A model generated the notes under the pieces. It was given only the letters and a program-made list of their open reading frames with translations. It was not told the DNA's origin and ran no database searches. A stretch of 64,000 bases of DNA, taken from positions 14,402 to 78,401 of the forward strand of contig JALNYU010000019.1 of NCBI GenBank assembly GCA_023229645.1, given 5' to 3'. Below are positions 35,472-45,600 of the stretch, piece after piece (position 1 is the first letter of the stretch; each line of letters opens with the position of its first letter). Both the position numbers and the translations under genes were made by a program. This stretch comes from Nevskia sp. (lineage in GTDB: Bacteria; Pseudomonadota; Gammaproteobacteria; Nevskiales; Nevskiaceae).

Positions 35472-38400
35472 TTACGCATTCCCAGCCGTGACTGCCGCTG
35501 CGATCTTTTCCGCCGTTTGGGAAACGCCGGGCTCTTGGAACATCGTAAAGTGATCGCCGTCGACCAGTTGTAAATCGACGCCGCCGTCGGCGTAAGGCTC
35601 CCAACCGGCCTTCGGGTCAAACCACCAACCGGTTGGCTCGCCGTGGCTGCGGAATAAGGTGATTTTGCCGCGATACTGCTTAGGCTCATAACAGGCCGTA
35701 ACCCGCTGCAAGTACGCCAGCAGCCATTGGTCGTAATCTTCCGGCGAAACCGTTGCATTGGTCGTGCTCAGCACGAAATCGGCCGGATTGGGGCGCCGGA
35801 ACAGCTTGCGCAGCTTCTTGGTCAGCGCGCGGTTTTCGAGAAATGCGCCGAACCCGAGTTGTTTAGCGCGTAGCCGCCGCCAGTCGGCAACGATAAATTG
35901 CCAGCGCAGGCTGTAGTCCGAGATTAGTGCGCGTAATTTTGGCAGCCGTTTTTGATAGCCCGGCACCCAAGCATCCATCAGATAAAGTTGTCGTACTTCT
36001 TGTTGCGCGGCATCGAGCTGGCACGCAATTTCGAATGCCAGTGCGCCAGCCACACACCAACCCATGAGCTGATAAGGGCCTTTAGGTTGCACGCGTCGGA
36101 TCAACTGAACATAGCCGGCGGCGATTTCTTCGAGCGTTTTCGGCATCTCATCGCTACGCGCGGACGGGTCGAATAACTGCAGCGACGTAAACGGCTGCTC
36201 AGGGCCGAGCCGCTTAGCCAGCATGTAATAGATGCCGGTGTTATTGATGCCAATGAGCGGTGGGCGTGAACCCACGGCTTGCAATTTAACGACCTGGCGA
36301 AAATCAAAATCGCGCGCTTCGTCTTCTTCTAGCAGATGCGCCAATTCGCGGATGCTCGGCGCGCGGAATAACGACGCGAGGCTAATCCGCCGGCCGAATT
36401 CCGTTTGCACGCGCGCCAACATGCGCGCAGCGAGCAGCGAGTGGCCGCCGAGTTCGAAGAAATTGGCGTTGAGATCAATCTCGTCGAGCTTCAACATCGC
36501 GCACCAGATTTTCTGCAGGTGGCGCTCGACACGGCTGATCGGCTGCACCGCTGGTTTGCCATGCGCAGTTGTTTCTTCGCTTCCCAGGCGCTGCAGCGCC
36601 CGTACGTCGACCGCGCCGGACGCCGTACGCGGCACTGCTTGCAGCTGCACAATCTGTATTGTTTGTAAGTACCGTGGTAGTGATTCGGCGACTAAAACGC
36701 GCAAGCCGGTTTTGATCGTCTCAAATTGGTCTTGCGCGCTCGGTTGCAGCGCTACAAATGCGGTGATGCCGCCATTTTTTTGTGGCCCTGACGTTAGCAG
36801 CACGGCGATGTCGGTGACGCTGGCGTGGCGACGTAAAACCGATTCGACAATTCCAGTCTCAATCCAATAGCCGTTTAGTTTTATGCGTTGGTCGCTACGC
36901 CCCAGGTGCTCGATTAGGCCACTCTTACGCACCCGCGCTTGATCCGGGCTGCGGTACAAGCGCGCGCGGGAACCCGGCGTGAAAGGATCGGCAGTATAGG
37001 CCGCATCGATGGCGCCGCCAGGGCTGAGCCCGCCGAGGGCAAGGCCTTCGCCGCCAACATAAAGCGTGCCCGGTGCGCCGGTAGGTTGTAGCCCTCTATG
37101 ACCATCGAGCACGTAAAGCTTGGTGTTGGCGAGCGGCGCGCCGATCAGCATTTGATCCTCTTGACTGGTGACGCGATGCGCAGCGATCGCCAGCACGGTT
37201 TCCGGTCGAGCGTACAGGCGCCACAATTCACTGCTGCGGTCGAGTAATTGGGCGATTAAGCGGCGATCGTGCGATTCGCAAGCACACAGGATTTTTAGGC
37301 GCGGCAGGCCTTGCCAATCTGCCGCAATTAGCGCTGACCATATCGACGGCGGGGCGTGCATGACTGTTGCTTCGCAGCGTTGCAAGAGTTGCAGCAGGCG
37401 CCGGCCGTCTTGCGTATCTTTGTCGTCGGCAATAACAACGCGCGCGCCGGCCAGCAGCGGTAGAAAGAGCTCCATCGCCGCAAGATCTTGGGTTTGCGGG
37501 CTGACCGCAACAAGAACATCGTCGGCGCTGAGGCCGGGCCGCTCACGCAGGGCCGACAGCCGGACGATCAAGGCGTGATGTGATACCCGCACGCCGTCAA
37601 GTTCCGAGCCCGTGCCATAGACGAAACTGGTGAAAACCTCAGAATCGGGATGAATCGTAACGCCGGGCGCGGTTGCTGAAGCATGACTGATCGTCGCTTT
37701 ATCGGCATCAAGGTCAACTAAGCGGGCTTTCAGGCCGTGCAGGCCCTCCTTTTGCGCGGTCGCCGTTACGATCACCCTCAAGTCTGCGAGTTGGACTTGG
37801 CGCTCGAGATAAGCAGGGGGATCGCTGGGATCAAGCCCAACGTAAGCTGCGCCGGTCTTGCTGATAGCAAGCAGGGCGACGGCCCAATCCGCTGAACGCC
37901 GCAGGCAAACACCGATGCGCGAGCCAACGCCAGCACCCTGTTGAACTAAGTGCTGGGCTAGGCGGTTGGCTTCGGCATCGAGTTGGCGATAACTCAGGCG
38001 TCTTTCACCACTCACGACGGCGAGCGCATCGGGCGTAAGCGCGGCCTGCGCTTCAAACAACCGCGGCAGCGTGCTATCAGGGTAAGGTTTGTCGGTATCG
38101 TTCAGCGTATGCAGCAGGCGCCCGCGTTCGTCGCCGTCGAGTAACTTCAGTGCCGAGATCCGCGATTCGGGCTGTTCAACGACGTTTTCGAGCACACGCT
38201 GGACGTACCGCAGCAGCCGGGGCGCGGTTTCAGGCTCGAATTGATCGGTGTTGTACTGGCACGAGAAGCGCCAACCATCGGGGCGCTCAACCATGAAGAA
38301 GTTGAGGTCGTAGATCGCGCCAGCAGGCAGCGATGGCATGTCGATCAGGCGGAAATCACCATAGTCGACGTTCTGAATAAACGTTCGCTGAAAAATGAAA

Positions 38401-39563
38401 TTCACGGAAATCAGCGCGCTGTGCACGCCACTGCGCTCGCCTTTGACCATGCTCAATAAGCGCTCGATCGGGATATGCCGATGTTCCAGCGCTTGGCCGA
38501 CGGTGTCGCGAACGCGTTCGATCAACTCGGTAAACGGCGGATCGCCCGCGAGATCATTGCGGAGAATCAGTGAGTTCACAAACTGGCCGATCATGCCTTC
38601 CAACTCAACTTGATCGCGGTCTGAAACCTGCGTGCCAACCACAACTTGATCTTCGCCGGTATAGCGGCTCAACGTTGCCGTCAGCGCTGCGAGCGCGGTC
38701 GCGAACAAGGTCGCACCGCGTTCGCCACTCAGCACCTGTGCGCGATTGGTTAGTTCGCGCGGCAGAACGATCGAAACGATGGCGCCGTTCGTCGTCGGAA
38801 CTGCTGGGCGCGGTCGGTCCGGCAGCACCTTGAACGGTTTTACATTCGCCAGTTGCCGTGTCCAATACGCGGTCTCGGCATCGGTGCCGCGGACCCGCAG
38901 CCACTCCAGTTGCCACATCGAGTAGTCGGCATATTGCAGTGGAAGCTCTTCCAGCAAGACCGGTTCGTTGCGGCTCAGGGCCTGATAAATCAGGCCCATT
39001 TCACGGGCCATGACGCCGATTGACCAGCCGTCGGAGACGATCTGATGCGTCGTCACCAAAATCACCGCTACCGTGGGCGAAAAGCGCAACAAGGTTGCGC
39101 GTACCAGGGGGCCGGTTAGCAAATCAAATGGCGCCCGCGCCTCGATCACGCCGATGCGGTCGCCTTCGATTTGCTGTTGGTCTTCTGGCAGGTTACTAAG
39201 ATCGATTTCCGCCAATTTGAATAGCGATAACGGCAACGTGCGTTGCACCGCAACACTGTCGACTTCCAGAAACACAGTGCGCAATACTTCGTGGCGTTCG
39301 ATGATTTTAAGCCAAGCCTGCTCCAGCAAAGCGGTTGAGACTTGACCTTCGAGCCGCCAACGCACGGCAACATTGAGCGAGGAATTGCCTGGCTCCAAGC
39401 GGTCCAACAGCCAGAAACGCTCCTGCGCCACCGAACACGGAAAATCCGTGCGGTTTTCAGAAGGAGTGCTCTCGTCTGTCTCTGGCTCGATATCGGATTC
39501 TCTGATTTCTTCCAATTCAGAATCGCCGGCCGATTCGAAGACGTGTTTCTTTCCGTTATCCAT
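35472..39563 (-). CDS. NRPS termination module C-A-T-TE with inactive A domain and Cys thioesterase
   Basis: Protein of 1363 residues. C domain about 40-470: the core motif is HQIVSDG at 173-179, so the second, catalytic His is Gln (Q174, codon checked). A domain about 500-985 is degenerate: A3 reads FVYGTGSELDGV (Lys to Asp at 656), A5 YARPET, A7 YRSPD, A8 KLNGYWIETGIVE, A10 SGAVD (Lys to Ala at 984). T domain: LGGHSL with S1042. TE domain about 1095-1360: nucleophile GWCVAG (C1170 instead of Ser), Asp near D1197, His H1338. The gene follows the large PKS/NRPS gene after 42 bases and must act at chain end: accepting and releasing the product rather than adding a residue of its own. Confidence 0.93.
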   Translation of the reverse strand: MDNGKKHVFESAGDSELEEIRESDIEPETDESTPSENRTDFPCSVAQERFWLLDRLEPGNSSLNVAVRWRLEGQVSTALLEQAWLKIIERHEVLRTVFLEVDSVAVQRTLPLSLFKLAEIDLSNLPEDQQQIEGDRIGVIEARAPFDLLTGPLVRATLLRFSPTVAVILVTTHQIVSDGWSIGVMAREMGLIYQALSRNEPVLLEELPLQYADYSMWQLEWLRVRGTDAETAYWTRQLANVKPFKVLPDRPRPAVPTTNGAIVSIVLPRELTNRAQVLSGERGATLFATALAALTATLSRYTGEDQVVVGTQVSDRDQVELEGMIGQFVNSLILRNDLAGDPPFTELIERVRDTVGQALEHRHIPIERLLSMVKGERSGVHSALISVNFIFQRTFIQNVDYGDFRLIDMPSLPAGAIYDLNFFMVERPDGWRFSCQYNTDQFEPETAPRLLRYVQRVLENVVEQPESRISALKLLDGDERGRLLHTLNDTDKPYPDSTLPRLFEAQAALTPDALAVVSGERRLSYRQLDAEANRLAQHLVQQGAGVGSRIGVCLRRSADWAVALLAISKTGAAYVGLDPSDPPAYLERQVQLADLRVIVTATAQKEGLHGLKARLVDLDADKATISHASATAPGVTIHPDSEVFTSFVYGTGSELDGVRVSHHALIVRLSALRERPGLSADDVLVAVSPQTQDLAAMELFLPLLAGARVVIADDKDTQDGRRLLQLLQRCEATVMHAPPSIWSALIAADWQGLPRLKILCACESHDRRLIAQLLDRSSELWRLYARPETVLAIAAHRVTSQEDQMLIGAPLANTKLYVLDGHRGLQPTGAPGTLYVGGEGLALGGLSPGGAIDAAYTADPFTPGSRARLYRSPDQARVRKSGLIEHLGRSDQRIKLNGYWIETGIVESVLRRHASVTDIAVLLTSGPQKNGGITAFVALQPSAQDQFETIKTGLRVLVAESLPRYLQTIQIVQLQAVPRTASGAVDVRALQRLGSEETTAHGKPAVQPISRVERHLQKIWCAMLKLDEIDLNANFFELGGHSLLAARMLARVQTEFGRRISLASLFRAPSIRELAHLLEEDEARDFDFRQVVKLQAVGSRPPLIGINNTGIYYMLAKRLGPEQPFTSLQLFDPSARSDEMPKTLEEIAAGYVQLIRRVQPKGPYQLMGWCVAGALAFEIACQLDAAQQEVRQLYLMDAWVPGYQKRLPKLRALISDYSLRWQFIVADWRRLRAKQLGFGAFLENRALTKKLRKLFRRPNPADFVLSTTNATVSPEDYDQWLLAYLQRVTACYEPKQYRGKITLFRSHGEPTGWWFDPKAGWEPYADGGVDLQLVDGDHFTMFQEPGVSQTAEKIAAAVTAGNA

Positions 39564-39605
39564 TAACCCTAATTAATCAGATTCAGGCAATTCAGTACAG
39601 GCGTT

Positions 39606-42600
39606 TCATCGCTTGCGTTGAAACTGCTTCAAACTCGGCAGCGCCGGCTGACCGCTTGCCGCACCGGCTTCGTCAGCGCTAACACTTTCCAAGGCCTTCG
39701 CCAGCGCACCAATTGTGCGTTGTTGAATCATCTGTTTGGCGGTCAGGCGTATGTTTTCACGGTTGGCACGGGCCGCAATTTGGAATATTTGAATCGAATC
39801 GGCGCCGAGCACGAATAAATCGTCGGTCGTGCCGACTTGTTTCAGGTGGAGCACTTCCGCCCAGATCTTGGCCAGCGTAAGTTCCATCGGCGACGCCGGG
39901 GCGATAAATTCAGCTTCAACCACTTGGCCGGCAATCGGCGCCGGCAGCGCGGCACGATCTAATTTGCCGTTGGGCGTCAGCGGAAACGCGTCGAGTTTGA
40001 GCCAAGCCGACGGAATCATGTAATCCGGCAAACGCTCAGCCAGCGCCGCGCGCAACTGTGCGGGCGTCCGCGAGATTCCCGCTTTTTCGACATAGTACGC
40101 CGCCAGTTTCGGTGCGCCGGGCGTATCTTCGCGCAACACGACGGCGGCTGTTGCGACCTCGCCGACCTCGACGAGGCTGGCCTCAATCTCACCGAGTTCG
40201 ATCCGGAAGCCGCGCAGCTTGGTTTGATGATCCATGCGGCCGAGATGCTGGACCGTGCCGTCCGGCAACCAACGTGCAAGATCGCCGCTGCGATAGATGC
40301 GGCCCGCGCCAAACGGGTTGGCGATAAAACGATCGGTGTTTAACTCTGGACGCTTGTAATAGCCGATTGCGACGCCGTCGCCCCCGATATGCAACTGTCC
40401 GGGTACGCCGGGCGGAAGGAGCTGATCTTGTTGATCGAGAATGTAGAACTGAGTATTAGCGATTGGTTTGCCAATACTAATCACTGCGTCGCCAGCGGTG
40501 ACTTGCGTACACGACGACCAAATCGTGGTTTCCGTCGGACCGTACATATTCCACAATTCGCCGCCCTGGGCGAGCATGCGATTGGCCAATTCGCGCGGCA
40601 ACGCTTCGCCGCCGCAGAGCATTTTGAAACCCGGTGCCGGCTTGAATTCGGCTTCGAGCAAAATGCGCCAAGTCGCCGGCGTTGCTTGCATCACCGTTGC
40701 GCCCGTGCTCTGGATATGTTGCGCTAAGCGGAAACCATCGGCCATTTCCTCGGTTTCGGCGATGACCACGCTGCCGCCGACTGCCAGCGGCAAGTACAGT
40801 TCCAGCGCGGCGATATCGAACGAAATCGTAGTCACCGCGAACAAGACGTCGTTCGCCGAGAAGCCCGGCGCCTGCGCCATCGCCAGCAGCAGATTCACCA
40901 CTGAGCGGTGGCTCACTTCTACGCCCTTCGGCAACCCTGTGGAACCGGAGGTATAGATCAAATAAGCCGCCTGTTCGGCATCGACGGTTACCGCTGGCGC
41001 CGTGGTCGCAGCACTTGCGAGCGCGATTGCATCATGCGCGAAATGGATCGACGCGACGTTTTCGTGCACCAACTTCAGCGCTTCGACGTCATCGGTAATC
41101 AGCGCGCCGATGTCCGCTTCGCCGAGGATGTGTTTCAGGCGTGCAGCCGGGTGGGTGGGGTCCAGCGGAATGTAGGCGCGACCGACTTTCATCACCGCGA
41201 GCAGCGCGGCGAGCATATCCAGCGAGCGCTCGATCAAGATCCCGACTGGCTTATTGACGCCAACGGTGCGCTGATACAACAGATTCGCGATTTGATTGGC
41301 GCGTCGATCCAACGCGCGATAAGTCAGGCTCGCGTCGCCGAATTGGGCAGCAATTTTGTCCGGGTGCGCGGCTGCTCGCGCTTCAAATAGCTGATGGATG
41401 CAGCGATTGCTCGGATACGCCCTCTGGCTCTCGTTGTAGCCGCTTACCAGTTGCTCGCGGAGTGGTGCCGGGATGCAGTTGGCGCGAACGAGCGCCTGCG
41501 CCGGGTCGGCAACGAATGCTTCCAGCAGCGCTTGATAGCAGTCGAGCCAGCGGTCGATTGTCTCGGCGTCATAGAGATCGGTGTTGTAGTCGCAATCCAT
41601 GCGTAGGCCATCGGTCGATTCGATGATATTCAAAAACAGATCGAAGTTGACGAAGGCTTTCGCGTTCGGTTCAACATCAACCGTCAAGCCCGGCAGCTGC
41701 AAGCGATCGGCTAAACGCTCGAGGTTGAATTGGATTTCGGTCAGCGGCAGGCGGTTCATTTCCCGCTTCGGTGCAAGCTTCCGCACCAGCGTGCCGAAGG
41801 TGTAACTCTGGTGCTCGAAGGCATCGAGCACTGACTTCGCGACGTTGGCCAGATGTTCGGCAACGCGGGTTTGCTCGGTCCACCGGTTACGAATGGGTAG
41901 GAAATTGACGCAATGGCCGACTAGGATTTCGTCTTCGAGCAACGATTGCCCGGCGGTGGGCACGGCCACAACAATTTCATTCAAATTACCCAACCGCCCG
42001 GCCAGCGCTTCAAACGCCGCCAGCAGGGTTGCAAACAAGGTGCTGCCGAGTTTGGCTCCAGATTTTTTTACCGCCAGATAGATATCGGCATTGATCCGAT
42101 GGCAGCGGCTGGCGCCGCTATAAGAACGGTAAGCGGCGCGCGGGCGATCAGTCGGCAAATCCAACGGGGTAACCGGATCGGCGTACTGCGCGAGCCAGAA
42201 CGTTTCGGTCTTTGCGGCTTCGTCAGCGTCCTGCTTTTTCTGCGCCAGCGCATAGCGGCTGAATGGTAGCGGTGCCTGCAGATCGGGCGCTTCGCCTCGG
42301 CACAGCGCGGCGTAAATCTCGGCTAATTCGTTGACGATGACATTGATCGACCAGCCATCGCAGATGATGTGATGGGCCGTGATCACCAGCGCGTGGCGCT
42401 CGACGCCCAGACGCACCAACTGCGCACGAATGAGCGGGCCGTTGCTGAGATCAAATGGCGTTCGCGCGTCTTCGTTCAGCAACGCCGCCAAAACCGCTTC
42501 ATCGGTTGCTTCGCGTTGCGCGATCGGCAGCGACGTTGCCGCCGCGATGTTCATCGCTTCACCGGTTTCGCCGAACGAGGCGCGCAGCGCATCGTGGCGG

Positions 42601-45600
42601 GCGACGACGCCGTCCAGTGCGTTCTGCAGCGCGCTCGTGTTTAGTGTGCCGTTCAGTCGCAGCGTCACCGATTCATTGAACGCACACGAGGCTTCATCGC
42701 CACGCTGTGCAGCGAGCCAAATCTCAACTTGCGGTTCAGTCAGCGGCAAGCCGATGATCGCGCCGGTTGTGGCCGAGACCGCGCCCGCACTGCTGCTGGC
42801 TGAGGCGGTTGGCGACGTAGGCGCTGCTGGCGCAAGGATGCCAACGGTCTGCAAGTCGGCCAGGCTTTCGCGGAAAGCGGTGACGATGCGGCGCAGGTCG
42901 CTATCGCTATGCGCGGTCGTCAGGAAGCATGGGAAGCCATCTTGAATGTGGATGCCGCGTTCGCGCAGGTGGTAGAAGAACAGCGTCGATAGCGGATGTT
43001 CGTTGTGAAAATTGAAGTAGAACCAGCTTGAGAAGCTTTCGATTCGGGTCGTCAAACCGTGTGCTTGGAACACAGCGTTAAGTTCGGCGACCAGTGCAGT
43101 CGTCCGTTTCGCGAGATTTTCTTGTAGCTGCGGGCCTTCGGTTTTAATGTGTTGGAGCACGGCATCAACCGCGGCCAGTACCAACGGATGGCGGACGAAC
43201 GTGCCGGCGAAGAAGGTAACGCCGACTTCCGGAAAGGATTCATCGCCGTACTGCCAGAAGCCGCCATCCAGGCCGTCCATAAACGCACGTTTGCCTGCGA
43301 GAATGCCGATTGGCAAGCCGCCGCCGACAACTTTGCCGTAGGTCGCCATGTCCGCGCGAATGCCGGTAACGTGCTGCATGCCGCCGGGATGAACTCGGAA
43401 GCCGGTGACGACTTCATCCATCACAAACGCCGTGCCGGATGCCTCGGTAATCTTGCGTAGCTCGCGCAGGAATTCCAGCGGATACAAATTGGGGTGCCGG
43501 CTTTGCACGGTTTCGACAACAACGGCGGCGAGATCCTCGGCGTTGTCACGGATCCACTGCAGCGATTCCGGCGTGCCGTAATCCAGCACCACCATATTCG
43601 CGACGGACTCGTCCGGAATGCCGTTGGCGACCGGCTTTGAGCGCGGCTTGGCGCCGGGCCGCTGTACGCCTTTGACCAGCACTTCGTCAAACTGACCGTG
43701 GTAGGCGCCGTTGAACACGACGACTTTCATCCGGCCAGTGATATTGCGGGCGACGCGCATCGCCGCCATCACCGCTTCCGAGCCGGTGTTGCAAAACGTG
43801 ACGCGCTCATTGCCGGTTAGCTCGGCGAATAGCGCTGCAACTTTGCCGGCGAGATCGGCTTGCGGCCCGATGGCAAAGCCCTGATCCAGCTGTGCTTTGA
43901 CGGCATCGGCGACGAAATCTGGTGTGTGGCCGAATGCGGTTTGGCCGTAGCCGTTGACCAGATCGACGTACTCGTTGCCGTCGACGTCCCAAATTTTCGA
44001 ACCTTTCGATTTCGCGCAGACGATTGGAAACACCATCTCTTTCCATTCCGCGCGGAAGCCGGCGGCGGCGCGCGGGTCGGCAAGCACAGCGCGGTAGTCC
44101 TGGCTCATTTTCTTTGAGCCGCTCATCTTCATCGCGTAGCGCGTGACCAATGCTTCGATATGCGCGGTTTGCTCGGGCGAAATCGCGCTATCAACTGTCT
44201 TTGCACCTGGCTTGTAGACCTGAAAACGCGACGGCCGCTGAAATTCCGCCTCGGCGTCGTCGGTTTTCGCTGCCAGCGGCGCGGCGGTTGCGGCTGGCGC
44301 TGCAACGGGTGCCGCCGCCGTCGCTGGCGCAGCGATTGGGCCGAGGCCTTGCAGTGCCGCAACTTGCTGGCTGATCAACTGCGACATTGCTGCGAGTTGA
44401 TCGCGGAATAAGCCTTCGATCCCGCTGCCTGCGCCCAGCGCTAGCGACGCAGTAATGGGGCTCGGCATTGTTGCCGCTGGCGCGGTTGGCGTCGGCAGCG
44501 CGGCAGGCGCTGCTGCCACCGGGGTCGCAGGTCGCGGCGTTTTTTCCGCGAGGAAGGCGGCCAAGCTTGGGATCGTTGAATATTCGCCGAGCAACTGCCG
44601 GAACGTGATTTTGACCTTGAGCTGGCTTTGAATGCGCTGCGTGACTTGCGTCAGAAACAGCGAGTCGAAGCCCATTTCGAGAAAAGTCGCATTCGGGCTA
44701 TCGGTTGGCGGCTGTTCGCCCGACAAGTCTTCGAGAATCGCGATGATCGTGTTGCGCAGTGAGGCGGCGTGTTCGTCTTGAGTCACGGGGGTCGGGCCGG
44801 AAGGTAGGTTGGCAGGTAGAGGTGCAGCAGCGCTGAGCGTTGGCGCAGTTAGCGTTGCAATGTTCGGTGCGAAGGTCCGCTCGGCTTGCGCGCGCGGGGC
44901 GGGCGCAGATTCGCTGGCGGGTGCATCAATCCAATAACGGCTGCGTTGGAACGGGTAGGTCGGGAGCGGCACGCGGCGGCGGATGCCACCGTGGAGCGCC
45001 AGCCAATCCGGATTCAAGCCGCCAATCCAAAGGCGACCCAAGGATTCCAGCAGGGTTGCGGCGTCGCTGGTTTCGCGCGCGGCATCGGGCAGGGAACCGC
45101 AAACCGTAAGGCCGCGCCCGCGGGTGATCTGCAGCGCCAGGGTTGTGAGTACGGTGCCCGGACCCACTTCGAGCAGCAGCGGCGCTTGATCGGTGGTCAG
45201 CGCGGCGATGCCATCGGCAAAGCGCACGGGTTCCCGCGCGTGGCGCGCCCAGTAGTCCGGCGAGCAGGCCTGCGCCTCGCTAATCCAGGTTCCGCTGACG
45301 CAAGAGACATAAGGCAGCGACGGCGGCGAGAGCTTGATCGAGGCAATTTGGGCGCGCAACGGTTCGATGATTGGATCGACCATCGCCGAATGAAACGCAT
45401 GCGAAGTGTGCAGACGGCGGCTGACAGCGCCGCGCTCGGCCAGCAATTTTTCTAAGGCGTCGATGGCGTCATAAGGGCCGGATACGACGCACAACGCGGG
45501 GCCGTTGATCGCGGCGATCGACAACGCGTCATTCAGCAACGGCAGGACGTCGCGCTCAGGCAGCCGTACCGCGAGCATGGCGCCACCGGGCAGCGCTTGC

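Noticed and set aside
35472..39563. A frameshift or assembly error as cause of the degenerate A domain
   Set aside because: The frame is continuous, motifs are altered by substitutions spread over 350 residues, and the following T and TE domains are intact.
44886..45455. 189-codon plus-strand frame opposite the PKS acyltransferase domain
   Set aside because: Antisense shadow; the minus strand codes an intact AT domain.
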